Source of the DNA: Paraprevotella clara YIT 11840
GTDB taxonomy: Bacteria > Bacteroidota > Bacteroidia > Bacteroidales > Bacteroidaceae
Length of the DNA: 64,000 nt
Direction: 5' to 3'
NCBI RefSeq assembly: GCF_000233955.1
Contig: NZ_JH376642.1
Coordinates: 142,580-206,579, forward strand
The position numbers and the translations under genes are program-made. A model generated the notes under the pieces. That model had not been told where the DNA came from, made no database searches, and saw only the letters and a list, made by a program, of their open reading frames with translations. Positions 26,032 to 34,942 of the stretch are shown in pieces (the stretch's first letter is position 1; every line of letters starts with the position of its first letter).

Positions 26032-28484
26032 TTCGTTTCGTTCTTAGGCTCATCGAAAGTAAACTCGATGGCATTTTTTACTTTTTCGTCCAGCAAAGCG
26101 AAATTCAGCACCTCGGACACATCGTTCACATAATGGAACGACAGTCCTTTGAGATACATTTCCGGTATCTCCTCTATGTTCTTGCGGTTTTCCTCACACA
26201 TAACAATGTCTTTGATGCCTGCACGTTTTGCTGCCAGGATTTTCTCCTTAATGCCTCCCACGGGCAGCACTTTCCCCCGTAAGGTAATCTCACCGGTCAT
26301 GGCCAGATTCGGGCGGACCTTGCGTTGGGTCAATGCCGAAGCGATAGAAGTGGCCATCGTGATACCGGCCGATGGTCCGTCTTTGGGTACGGCTCCTTCG
26401 GGCACGTGCACATGGATATTCCACAGGTCGAAAATCCGCGCATCAATATGTAAATGGTCAGCATGCGCCTTGATGTACTCCAATGCCAACACCGCCGACT
26501 CTTTCATTACGTCGCCCAAATTTCCTGTGAGCGTCAGCTTACTTCCCTTTCCCTTACTCAGACTGGTTTCTATAAAGAGGATTTCTCCCCCAACGGAGGT
26601 CCATGCCAATCCGGTTACCACACCGGCATAACCATTGCCCTGGTATTTGTCGCGAGTATATAAGGGTTTGCCCAACAAGCGTTCCACATCTGCCACTTTC
26701 ACGTCCGTACAGGAGAAAATACCGTTTCGGGCGTATTCCAATGCCATCTTACGGAACACCTTATTTATTTGTTTTTCCAATCCCCGCACGCCGGACTCAC
26801 GGGTGTAGTTCTCTATAATGTACTCCAATGCCGGCTTGCTGATTTTGATTTCCGACCGGTCGGCCAAACCATTGTTTTCCTTTTCCTTGGGCACCAAATG
26901 ACGTTTAGCAATCTCTACCTTCTCTTCCGTAATATAGCCGCTCACTTCTATCAGTTCCATGCGGTCGAGCAAGGGGCGGGGTATAGTACCGATATTATTC
27001 GCAGTCGCAATAAACATGACCTTGGACAAATCGTAGTCTACATCCAGAAAATTATCATGGAAAGCACTGTTCTGTTCCGGATCGAGTACTTCCAACAGAG
27101 CAGAAGAAGGGTCGCCATTCACTGTATTCTGGGTCACTTTGTCTATCTCGTCTAAAATGAACACCGGATTGGAAGAGCCTGCCTTTATCATACTTTTTAT
27201 AATGCGCCCGGGCATAGCTCCGATATAAGTGCGGCGGTGCCCCCGGATTTCAGCCTCGTCATGCAATCCGCCCAAAGACATACGGATATATTTCCGCTTC
27301 AAAGCCGAGGCGATACTCTTGCCCAAAGAGGTCTTGCCGACACCCGGAGGACCATACAGACAGATTATCGGAGATTTTCGGTCGCCTCTTAACTGCAATA
27401 CGGCCAAGTGCTCCAAGATGCGTTCTTTTACTTTCTCCAGCCCGTAATGGTCTTTGTTCAAAACTCTTTCTGCATTCTTCAAGCTCAAATTATCTTCCGT
27501 ATAAGTCTGCCAAGGCAAACTCAACATCGTCTGCAAATAATTGAGTTGGACATTATAGTCCGGACTTTGGGGGTTCAAGCGTTCAAGCTTGTCCACTTCC
27601 CGATGGAAAGTCTTGGCAACGTCTTCCGGCCATTTCTTTTTTTGAGCCTGCGTACGTAAATCGTGCAAGTCCTGATCCTGGGGCGTACCGCCAAGTTCAT
27701 CCTGTATGTTTTTGATTTGTTGTTGCAAAAAGTACTCACGTTGCTGCATGTCCAAATCTTCCCGGGTCTTACGCTGAATCTCAGCCCGAAGTTCCGAGTA
27801 TTGGATTTCCTTGTTCAACAGCTTGAGTAAGTTGACCGTACGCAAATCCAATGCGCCCTCCCTCAACAACTCCATCTTGCGGACAATAGGGAAAGGGAAA
27901 TTGGCACAAACAAAGTTTACCAAAAACATATTGTTGCTCACGTTTTTCACCGCGAACATGGATTCCTTCGGCATCTGGTCACTCATCTGAATATACTGCA
28001 TCGTACGTTCGCGACAAGCTTCTACCAAGATTTCGAACTCTTTGTTATTCTTCGAAGGGAGCGTGTCTTCCAACTTCTCTACCATACCGGTAAGATAAGG
28101 CTGGTCGGACACAATACCTTTCAAATCGAAACGACTCATACCTTGTAAGATAACAGTGGTAGACCGGTCTGGCAATTCAAGAATACGAATAATCTTTGCC
28201 ATCGTCCCGATGTGATACAAATCATCAAACCCCGGATTCTCTGTCTCCGGACTCAACTGACAAACTACGCCGATGTTCAATTTATTTTTATCTGCGGCTT
28301 TCGCCAAACGAAGAGAAGACTTCCGTCCCACTGCCACAGGCATCACCACACCTGGGAATAACACCATGTTGCGCAACGGCAAAATCGGTAATGTGGCCTC
28401 CATTTCCACGTCGAAAACACTGGATTCATCTCCTTCAAAATCTGCAACCAATGAAAATGGATTCTGATTATCGTCAATATGCAT
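26028..28484 (-). CDS. lon: ATP-dependent Lon protease
   Basis: This 818-residue protein is a full-length LonA. The N-terminal substrate-recognition domain starts [21 protein letters not shown]. The AAA+ module carries [18 protein letters not shown] (Walker A) and VFILDEIDK (Walker B). The C-terminal protease domain contains [17 protein letters not shown] with the catalytic Ser, and the Lys of the Ser-Lys dyad lies in [10 protein letters not shown] downstream. Lon degrades misfolded and regulatory proteins in the cytoplasm. The ATG at 28484 is preferred over an upstream start because the -7 box at 28536-28543 sits between them. The coding end overlaps tgt by 4 nt. Confidence 0.95.
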   Translation of the reverse strand: MHIDDNQNPFSLVADFEGDESSVFDVEMEATLPILPLRNMVLFPGVVMPVAVGRKSSLRLAKAADKNKLNIGVVCQLSPETENPGFDDLYHIGTMAKIIRILELPDRSTTVILQGMSRFDLKGIVSDQPYLTGMVEKLEDTLPSKNNKEFEILVEACRERTMQYIQMSDQMPKESMFAVKNVSNNMFLVNFVCANFPFPIVRKMELLREGALDLRTVNLLKLLNKEIQYSELRAEIQRKTREDLDMQQREYFLQQQIKNIQDELGGTPQDQDLHDLRTQAQKKKWPEDVAKTFHREVDKLERLNPQSPDYNVQLNYLQTMLSLPWQTYTEDNLSLKNAERVLNKDHYGLEKVKERILEHLAVLQLRGDRKSPIICLYGPPGVGKTSLGKSIASALKRKYIRMSLGGLHDEAEIRGHRRTYIGAMPGRIIKSMIKAGSSNPVFILDEIDKVTQNTVNGDPSSALLEVLDPEQNSAFHDNFLDVDYDLSKVMFIATANNIGTIPRPLLDRMELIEVSGYITEEKVEIAKRHLVPKEKENNGLADRSEIKISKPALEYIIENYTRESGVRGLEKQINKVFRKMALEYARNGIFSCTDVKVADVERLLGKPLYTRDKYQGNGYAGVVTGLAWTSVGGEILFIETSLSKGKGSKLTLTGNLGDVMKESAVLALEYIKAHADHLHIDARIFDLWNIHVHVPEGAVPKDGPSAGITMATSIASALTQRKVRPNLAMTGEITLRGKVLPVGGIKEKILAAKRAGIKDIVMCEENRKNIEEIPEMYLKGLSFHYVNDVSEVLNFALLDEKVKNAIEFTFDEPKNETK

Positions 28485-28535
28485 ATTAAAAATCTTAAAT
28501 GATTTAGTGAACAAAACTTTTTTCACAAAACGTGG

Positions 28536-28543
28536 CAAAGATA
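28536..28543 (-). promoter_or_regulatory. -7 promoter element of lon-tgt-lptF/G
   Basis: The minus strand reads TATCTTTG, about 52 bases upstream of the lon ATG. No heat-shock inverted repeat (CIRCE-like) is visible beside it. Confidence 0.6.
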
Positions 28544-28597
28544 CAAAAAAAGAGTGTACTCTACGTATGATATACAGTGGAAATAACAAATATTTGC

Positions 28598-28605
28598 TAC
28601 TTTTG
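28598..28605 (+). promoter_or_regulatory. -7 promoter element of the trmN6-like gene
   Basis: TACTTTTG (TAnnTTTG) lies 43 bp before the ATG at 28649, in the short divergent region shared with lon. Confidence 0.6.
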
Positions 28606-28648
28606 CAAGCAAAACGAAGGATAGACTCTAAGATTACACCCGAATTTT

Positions 28649-29359
28649 ATGGCAAAAACTCATTTCGACTTTAAGAAGTTCACAATTTATCACGACAAAT
28701 GTGCCATGAAGGTTGGTACGGATGGAGTACTGCTGGGCGCATGGACGGAAGTTTGTCCCGATTCCAAATATATCCTCGACATCGGCACAGGTTCCGGATT
28801 GATAGCCATCATGTTAGCTCAAAAGTGCAACGCATACATCATAGGAATAGACATAGACGAGGAAGCAGTAAACCAAGCCACAGATAACGGGAAAAAGACA
28901 CCTTGGTCACAACGTCTGCATTTCGAAGTAGAAAATGCTCTCACTTACATTCCTCAGAAAAAGCTTGACCTGATAACATGTAACCCGCCGTTTTTCACGA
29001 ATTCACTGCAATGCCCCGGAGAAAAACGTAACTATGCACGCCATAGTGACGCTCTTCCTTTCGATGCACTCATCGCTAACGCATATACATGGTTGAACGA
29101 CGGAGCTTGTTTCAACGTCGTCCTCCCTGCATCGTCAGCCGATGCTTTCATACAAATGGCGTGGGAGAGGGGACTCAATCTCCACAAAAGATGTATGATA
29201 CACAGTTTGCCTGAGAGTATGCCTAAAAGAGCCTTATTGAGCTTTAAAAAAGGAAGTACGCCTTACCCTCAAACCACACGGCTCATGATCAGAGACAGGA
29301 ATGGTATTTACACGGAAGAGTACAAAAGGCTCACAGAAGAATATTACATACATTTTTGA
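28649..29359 (+). CDS. tRNA1(Val) A37 N6-methyltransferase-like (TrmN6/YfiC family)
   Basis: This 236-residue Rossmann methyltransferase has the N-terminal FTIYHDKCAMKVGTDGVLLGAW block of the YfiC family. The SAM-binding motif is YILDIGTGSGLIAIMLAQ, and the adenine-N6 catalytic motif is NPPF (LITCNPPFFTNSL). E. coli TrmN6 methylates A37 of tRNA1(Val); the same target is likely here but not proven. The gene ends immediately against the convergent lipid-kinase gene with no intervening base. Confidence 0.87.
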   Translation: MAKTHFDFKKFTIYHDKCAMKVGTDGVLLGAWTEVCPDSKYILDIGTGSGLIAIMLAQKCNAYIIGIDIDEEAVNQATDNGKKTPWSQRLHFEVENALTYIPQKKLDLITCNPPFFTNSLQCPGEKRNYARHSDALPFDALIANAYTWLNDGACFNVVLPASSADAFIQMAWERGLNLHKRCMIHSLPESMPKRALLSFKKGSTPYPQTTRLMIRDRNGIYTEEYKRLTEEYYIHF

Positions 29360-30382
29360 TTATAATTTCAGGCGTCTCATGACTTCTTTGTTAAAGCTGT
29401 CTATACGCCGGATATTTCGATTACGTACGCTTATACTCAAAGAAATCAGTTCGTCATATAATTCTGAAACAACCCGCCCAAACGCAGTGTCTGAGGCTTG
29501 TTGAGTATTCACAATCATATTCAAACCTTTTTGTATTAATTGTACGTCAATATCCGTCCCGGCCGACATGGGATCGCCATCAAAATGAATCACTCCGGGA
29601 TGTTCACGATGAATATGGATGTTTTTGCATCGGAATGTCTTGATTTTATTATTCTGCAACAATGTCCTATTGAACAATTGGACGGCAATTTGAGGGGCTT
29701 CCAGAACCGTAAAAGGCTCCATTATCGTTACATCCATAAGACCGTCCGACATGGAAGCGTGAGGAGCAATATATGCATTATTCCCATATTGGGATGCATT
29801 GGCACAAGCAATCAGGAACGCCTTATACTTGGACGTTTCTCCTTCTATCTCAATCTCGTACGTATCCGGCTTATATTTCAAACCTTCCCGAAGCGTGTTC
29901 TCCAAATAAGTCAATACTCCGCGTTTCTCCGAATGAGCAAATTTGGAACTTACAAAAGCATCAAACCCCACACCGCATGTACAAAAAAAAGGGACATCAT
30001 TTATCTTCCCATAATCCAGACACTCAATATCAAAACGATTAAGTACCTTAATGGAACCAAGCGGATCCATGGGAATGCGTAAATGACGTGCCAATCCGTT
30101 TCCCGATCCACAAGGAATGACACCGAAGGCCACGGACGTATGTACTAAGGAACGGGCTATTTCATTGACCGTACCGTCGCCCCCAATAGCCACAACCGCA
30201 TCACAACCTTTTTCAACATGCTCCTGTGCCAATAAAGTAGCATGTCCGGCATATTCGGTCCGGGCTATCTGATAGTTGAATTTATCTTGATCCAAATGCT
30301 GAGAAATCAGTTCTATGATATTGTCCTTACTTTGGGTTCCAGATATAGGATTTATAATAAAAACGATGCTCCTCTTTGCCAT
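29360..30382 (-). CDS. Diacylglycerol/sphingoid-type lipid kinase (DAGK catalytic family)
   Basis: This 340-residue protein belongs to the DagK/YegS/BmrU family. The phosphate-binding NPISGTQSKDN lies near the N-terminus, the catalytic-site motif is VVAIGGDGTVNEIARSLV, and a substrate/nucleotide motif is IPCGSGNGLARHL; HFDGDP occurs near the C-terminus. Members phosphorylate lipids such as diacylglycerol, and eukaryotic relatives act on sphingosine or ceramide. It is divergent from a serine-palmitoyltransferase-like gene with 163 bp between starts, which raises a sphingolipid substrate as a possibility. Confidence 0.87.
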   Translation of the reverse strand: MAKRSIVFIINPISGTQSKDNIIELISQHLDQDKFNYQIARTEYAGHATLLAQEHVEKGCDAVVAIGGDGTVNEIARSLVHTSVAFGVIPCGSGNGLARHLRIPMDPLGSIKVLNRFDIECLDYGKINDVPFFCTCGVGFDAFVSSKFAHSEKRGVLTYLENTLREGLKYKPDTYEIEIEGETSKYKAFLIACANASQYGNNAYIAPHASMSDGLMDVTIMEPFTVLEAPQIAVQLFNRTLLQNNKIKTFRCKNIHIHREHPGVIHFDGDPMSAGTDIDVQLIQKGLNMIVNTQQASDTAFGRVVSELYDELISLSISVRNRNIRRIDSFNKEVMRRLKL

Positions 30383-30402
30383 ATTGCTTCTTAAATCGGG
30401 AA

Positions 30403-30410
30403 CAAAGATA
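30403..30410 (-). promoter_or_regulatory. -7 promoter element of the lipid kinase gene
   Basis: The minus strand reads TATCTTTG, 21 bases upstream of the ATG at 30382. Confidence 0.55.
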
Positions 30411-30508
30411 AGGATAAAAAATGAGAAATACAGCGTCTGACTTCACGGCTTACAAGAACATTAAAAAGATTTTTTATGATTAAAGGCTATTTAAAAGGAT
30501 GTTTTTAT

Positions 30509-30516
30509 TAACTTTG
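30509..30516 (+). promoter_or_regulatory. -7 promoter element of the sphingolipid-type synthase gene
   Basis: TAACTTTG lies 29 bases before the ATG at 30546. Confidence 0.6.
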
Positions 30517-30545
30517 CAAAGTTTTTTAATTACGAACTTATTAAA

Positions 30546-31730
30546 ATGGGCTTATTACAAGACAAATTAGCTAAATATGACGAGCCACAAAAGTACATGG
30601 CTGAAGGCATATACCCTTATTTCCGCGAAATAGAAGGCAAACAAGGTACCGAAGTTCTTATGGGTGGCCATCGCGTACTCATGTTTGGTTCTAATGCTTA
30701 TACAGGTCTGACGGGCGACGACCGCGTCATAGAGGCTGGCGTGGCTGCTATGCGTAAATATGGTTCCGGTTGTGCCGGTTCACGATTCCTCAACGGAACA
30801 TTGGACATACACGTTCAACTTGAAAAAGAATTGGCAGCTTTTGTAGGTAAAGAAGAAGCTCTCTGTTTTGCGACTGGCTTTACAGTCAACTCCGGTGTCA
30901 TTCCTTGTTTGACAGGACGGGGCGACTATATCATTTGCGACGACCGAGACCACGCTTCCATTGTAGATGGCAAACGTTTGTCTTTCTCTCAAAACCTGAA
31001 GTACAAGCACAATGATATGGCAGACCTGGAGAAGCAATTACAAAAATGCAATCCGGATGCTATCAAATTAATCATCGTAGACGGAGTCTTTTCAATGGAA
31101 GGAGATTTAGCCAACCTTCCCGAAATTGTGCGACTGAAACATAAATATAACGCTTCCATTATGGTAGACGAGGCTCACGGCCTTGGTGTTTTTGGCAAGC
31201 AGGGTAGAGGAGTATGCGACTATTTCGGCTTGACGGATGAGGTAGACTTGATAATGGGAACATTCAGTAAGTCTTTGGCTTCAATCGGAGGTTTTATCGC
31301 AGCAGACAAAAGCATCATCAATTGGCTGAAGCATAATGCGCGTACCTATATATTCAGTGCATCAGCCACACCGGCCGCTACGGCTTCAGCGTTAGAAGCC
31401 CTGCATATTCTTCAGCAAGAACCGGAGCGCTTGGAAAATTTATGGAACGTAACGAATTATGCTTTAAAACGTTTCCGTGAATCAGGATTTGAGATAGGTG
31501 CCACAGAATCTCCAATCATTCCACTTTACGTCCGTGATACGGAAAAAACATTCATGGTTACGAAATTGGCTTTTGACGAAGGAGTTTTCATTAATCCTGT
31601 GATTCCGCCTGCATGTGCGCCTCAGGATACCTTAGTACGTTTCGCCCTGATGGCTAACCATACACACGAACAAGTGGATGAAGCGATTCAGAAACTTACA
31701 AAAGTATTCAAGCAGTTGGAGCTACTCTAA
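30546..31730 (+). CDS. spt: PLP-dependent alpha-oxoamine synthase, probable serine palmitoyltransferase
   Basis: This 394-residue protein belongs to the alpha-oxoamine synthase family (SPT, KBL, BioF, HemA). Key regions are FGSNAYTGLTGD, YGSGCAGSRFLNGTLDIHVQLE, VFSMEGDLANLPEIV, VDEAHGLGVFG, and the PLP-lysine motif GTFSKSLASIGGF. In Bacteroides a close relative condenses serine with an acyl-CoA to 3-ketosphinganine, the first step of sphingolipid synthesis. The N-terminus (LLQDKLAKYDEPQKYMAEGIYPYFREIE) fits that group better than KBL or BioF to my eye. KBL activity (2-amino-3-ketobutyrate CoA ligase) remains an alternative. It is monocistronic and ends in a strong terminator. Confidence 0.82.
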   Translation: MGLLQDKLAKYDEPQKYMAEGIYPYFREIEGKQGTEVLMGGHRVLMFGSNAYTGLTGDDRVIEAGVAAMRKYGSGCAGSRFLNGTLDIHVQLEKELAAFVGKEEALCFATGFTVNSGVIPCLTGRGDYIICDDRDHASIVDGKRLSFSQNLKYKHNDMADLEKQLQKCNPDAIKLIIVDGVFSMEGDLANLPEIVRLKHKYNASIMVDEAHGLGVFGKQGRGVCDYFGLTDEVDLIMGTFSKSLASIGGFIAADKSIINWLKHNARTYIFSASATPAATASALEALHILQQEPERLENLWNVTNYALKRFRESGFEIGATESPIIPLYVRDTEKTFMVTKLAFDEGVFINPVIPPACAPQDTLVRFALMANHTHEQVDEAIQKLTKVFKQLELL

Positions 31731-31756
31731 ACAGCAAAATAAAACACGAAATAAAG

Positions 31757-31800
31757 AAAAGGAAAGAAAGCCGAAGAGGATTTTGGCTTTCTTTCCTTTT
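31757..31800 (+). terminator. Terminator after the sphingolipid-type synthase gene
   Basis: A perfect 16-bp stem (31757-31772 and 31785-31800) with a 12-nt loop ends in a T-run. Confidence 0.85.
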
Positions 31801-31926
31801 TTTGAAAGAAACTTTCGAAGTAGAATGAATAATTAAAAAGCTTCTTTCTTATTAAACATAATGCCGATTAGATATTAAATCTCAAGATTCAAGCAACCAC
31901 AAAGCCTGTATTTGAAAAAATAGTCT

Positions 31927-31934
31927 TACCTTTG
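31927..31934 (+). promoter_or_regulatory. -7 promoter element of the pseudouridine synthase gene
   Basis: TACCTTTG contains the TTG that could be taken as an upstream start (31932). Because that codon is inside the promoter, the ATG at 31953 is the start. Confidence 0.6.
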
Positions 31935-31952
31935 CAAAAAACAGAAGAAAAG

Positions 31953-32894
31953 ATGAGAAATAAGTCCGGTGCACAATATGCAGCATCAAAATACATAGAG
32001 TTTACAGTCAATAAACCCATGTCATTATTAGATTTCATTATGGAATCGATGAAAGGAATCAGTAGGAATAAAGCCAAAGATATTCTGACGGGACATGGCA
32101 TCACGGTAGACAGAAAATCTGTCTCCCAATATAATTATGAATTACGACCCGGTATGGTTGTACGGGTAAGCAAACATAAGCGTAACAATGAGCTGAAAAA
32201 CAAATACGTTAAGATTGTATATGAAGACAAAGACCTGATTGTGATTGAAAAAAGTGCCGGTATTCTCTCTATGCCCGCTGTTACACAACAATTTTCAATC
32301 AAAACCGTATTGGATGAATATTTTACCCGACGGCATTTCAAATGCACTGCCCACGTAGTCCACCGTTTGGACCGCGACACATCCGGTTTGATGATGTATG
32401 CAAAAAATATAGAGGTACAACGGATTTTGGAAGAACACTGGCAGGAAATCGTGACAGACCGTAGATACGTGGCCGTAGTCAGTGGGAAGATGGAAAAGGA
32501 AGGCGGAACCATATCTTCTTGGTTGAAAGACAATAAAGCGTATGTAACGTACTCCAGTCCGACAGACAACGGAGGAAAATATGCCGTCACACATTTTCAT
32601 ACGTTAGACGCGAGAGAGCGTTATTCGTTGGTTGAATTGAAATTGGAAACCGGCCGGAAAAACCAAATCCGTGTACACATGCAAGATATCGGCCATCCGG
32701 TAGTCGGCGATTCAAAATACGGCAATGGAAGCGATCCAATAGGACGGTTGGGGTTACATGCCTATCGACTGAATTTTTACCATCCCATCACGGGAGAGCC
32801 GATGGAGTTTGAGACCCCCTTCCCTACTTTATTCACTAAATTATTTCCGGTAAGCAAACCATTTCACTCTACAACAGAAGCACCTTCTGAATAA
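31953..32894 (+). CDS. RluA-family pseudouridine synthase
   Basis: This 313-residue protein has an N-terminal S4-like RNA-binding region (MSLLDFIMESMKGISRNKAKDILTGHGITVD). The catalytic domain carries the diagnostic HRLDRDTSGLMMYAK motif, with the catalytic Asp in RLDRDTSG, and LETGRKNQIRVHMQDIGHPVVGD. RluA enzymes isomerise specific uridines in 23S rRNA or tRNA; the target cannot be told. It is monocistronic, with its own promoter and a bidirectional terminator shared with aspS. Confidence 0.92.
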   Translation: MRNKSGAQYAASKYIEFTVNKPMSLLDFIMESMKGISRNKAKDILTGHGITVDRKSVSQYNYELRPGMVVRVSKHKRNNELKNKYVKIVYEDKDLIVIEKSAGILSMPAVTQQFSIKTVLDEYFTRRHFKCTAHVVHRLDRDTSGLMMYAKNIEVQRILEEHWQEIVTDRRYVAVVSGKMEKEGGTISSWLKDNKAYVTYSSPTDNGGKYAVTHFHTLDARERYSLVELKLETGRKNQIRVHMQDIGHPVVGDSKYGNGSDPIGRLGLHAYRLNFYHPITGEPMEFETPFPTLFTKLFPVSKPFHSTTEAPSE

Positions 32895-32926
32895 TTCCAT
32901 TTCCGTTATCATGAAATGGATATTAT

Positions 32927-32963
32927 AAAAATGTGCGAGGGAAATAATCCCTCGCACATTTTT
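32927..32963. terminator. Bidirectional terminator between the RluA-type gene and aspS
   Basis: A perfect 16-bp stem (AAAAATGTGCGAGGGA / TCCCTCGCACATTTTT) with a 5-nt loop has A/T arms suited to termination on both strands. Confidence 0.9.
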
Positions 32964-32997
32964 ATAACTATAATATTTCTCTATATTCTTCTTTTGC

Positions 32998-34758
32998 TCA
33001 ATCTTTTAAATCGAGTGCCAAATTCAGTTCATCCAACTGCTTTTGGTCTATATAAGAAGGCGCATCCAGCATTACGTCACGCCCACTGTTATTCTTCGGG
33101 AAAGCGATACAATCGCGAATACTGTCAAGTCCGGCAAACAAACTTACCCAGCGGTCAAGCCCGTACGCCAAACCACCGTGGGGAGGCGCACCGTATTTGA
33201 AAGCATTCATCAGGAAACCGAACTGCTCCTGTGCACGTTCTTCCGTGAAGCCCAATATCTTGAACATCTTGTCCTGAAGCTCCGGATCGTGGATACGGAT
33301 GGATCCCCCTCCTACTTCTACTCCATTGCAAACCATATCGTAAGCATCCGCACGCACAGCCGCCGGATTGGAGTCCAACAATGGGATGTCCTCATCCTTG
33401 GGATGCGTGAACGGATGGTGCATCGCCATCAAACGCCCTTCCTCTTCGCTCCATTCGAACATCGGGAAATCCACCACCCACAACAAAGAGAATTTGTTCT
33501 TGTCGCGCAATCCCAAACGAGAACCCATCTCCAAACGCAATTCACACAACTGTTTACGCGTCTTCATGACATCCTCGCCACTCATTATCAGTATCAAATC
33601 GCCCGGCACGGCCTTCATCGTCTCCTTCAAGCGCAACAATACTTCTTGCGTATAGAACTTATCCACACTGGATTTTACGCTACCGTCTTCCTGCACACGG
33701 GCATATACCAATCCTTTCGCCCCGATTTGACTGCGTTTCACGAAGTCCGTCAGTTGGTCCAACTGCTTACGGGTATATGAAGCACATCCCGGCGCACAAA
33801 TACCTCCGATGTAGGACGCATCATTGAACACGGAAAACTCTCCCGTACCTTTCAACACGTCCATCAGTTCCACGAACTCCATACCGAAACGCGTGTCCGG
33901 CTTATCGCTACCGTAAAGCCTCATGGCTTCGCTCCAAGGCATGCGGGGGAACGGTTCGGTGAGTTCAATGCCCCGTATCGTACGGAACAGGTGTTTGGCC
34001 ATCCCTTCAAAAAGAGCTATCACGTCCTCCTGCTCCACAAAACTCATCTCACAGTCTATCTGTGTAAATTCGGGTTGGCGGTCGGCACGCAGGTCTTCAT
34101 CACGGAAACACTTCACAATCTGGAAGTAACGATCCATACCGGCTACCATCAAAAGTTGTTTCAGAGTCTGCGGACTTTGCGGCAACGCATAAAACTGTCC
34201 CGGATTCATGCGGGAAGGCACCACAAAGTCACGGGCACCTTCAGGAGTAGACCCGATCAGCATCGGTGTTTCTATTTCCAAAAAACCTTTGCTGTCCAGA
34301 TAACGGCGAACCTCCATCGTCATCTGATGGCGGAGTTCCAGATTTTTCCGCACGCAAGCACGGCGCAAATCCAAATAGCGGTATTTCATACGGATATCAT
34401 CCCCTCCGTCCGTATTGTCTTCGATCGTGAAAGGAGGAGTGGCGGAAGCATTGAGCACAGTCAGTTCCGACACGATGATTTCAATCTCCCCTGTCGGCAA
34501 ATTCTTATTCTTACTCTCACGCTCGTTCACTTCGCCCTTTATCTGAATCACATCTTCACGCCCCAACTTATTAGCCCGGGCACAAAGCGCGTCATTCACT
34601 TCTTCATTAAAAACTAATTGTGTAATGCCATACCGGTCACGCAAGTCGACGAAAGTCATGCCTCCCATCTTGCGCACACGCTGCACCCACCCGGCCAGCG
34701 TCACGGTCTTTCCGGCATCCGCAAGTCTCAGCTCACCACAAGTATTTGTCCTGAACAT
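32998..34758 (-). CDS. aspS: Aspartyl-tRNA synthetase
   Basis: This 586-residue bacterial-type class II synthetase charges tRNA-Asp. It has an N-terminal OB-fold anticodon-binding domain ([28 protein letters not shown]), the class II core ([44 protein letters not shown] as motif 2), the bacterial GAD insertion, and motif 3 ([15 protein letters not shown]). Length and domain order match the family. It is monocistronic, with its own -7 box and the shared terminator. Confidence 0.97.
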   Translation of the reverse strand: MFRTNTCGELRLADAGKTVTLAGWVQRVRKMGGMTFVDLRDRYGITQLVFNEEVNDALCARANKLGREDVIQIKGEVNERESKNKNLPTGEIEIIVSELTVLNASATPPFTIEDNTDGGDDIRMKYRYLDLRRACVRKNLELRHQMTMEVRRYLDSKGFLEIETPMLIGSTPEGARDFVVPSRMNPGQFYALPQSPQTLKQLLMVAGMDRYFQIVKCFRDEDLRADRQPEFTQIDCEMSFVEQEDVIALFEGMAKHLFRTIRGIELTEPFPRMPWSEAMRLYGSDKPDTRFGMEFVELMDVLKGTGEFSVFNDASYIGGICAPGCASYTRKQLDQLTDFVKRSQIGAKGLVYARVQEDGSVKSSVDKFYTQEVLLRLKETMKAVPGDLILIMSGEDVMKTRKQLCELRLEMGSRLGLRDKNKFSLLWVVDFPMFEWSEEEGRLMAMHHPFTHPKDEDIPLLDSNPAAVRADAYDMVCNGVEVGGGSIRIHDPELQDKMFKILGFTEERAQEQFGFLMNAFKYGAPPHGGLAYGLDRWVSLFAGLDSIRDCIAFPKNNSGRDVMLDAPSYIDQKQLDELNLALDLKD

Positions 34759-34788
34759 ATCTGTTTGCTTATATTAAGATTCAACGTG

Positions 34789-34796
34789 CAAAGTTA
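34789..34796 (-). promoter_or_regulatory. -7 promoter element of aspS
   Basis: The minus strand reads TAACTTTG, 31 bases upstream of the ATG at 34758. Confidence 0.6.
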
Positions 34797-34890
34797 TCTT
34801 TTTTTTATGAGGAATTCAACGTTAGATAAAAGTTTTCGTTCTTATTTTATCCTTTTTCTTCAAAAACTTGTATATAAGAAATAAGTGTCG

Positions 34891-34898
34891 TATTTTTG
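34891..34898 (+). promoter_or_regulatory. -7 promoter element of the GH35 gene
   Basis: TATTTTTG (TAnnTTTG) lies 45 bases before the ATG at 34943. Confidence 0.5.
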
Positions 34899-34942
34899 AA
34901 CCCGCAAAATATGAGAAACCATATCATTAATAACTGATTTCT

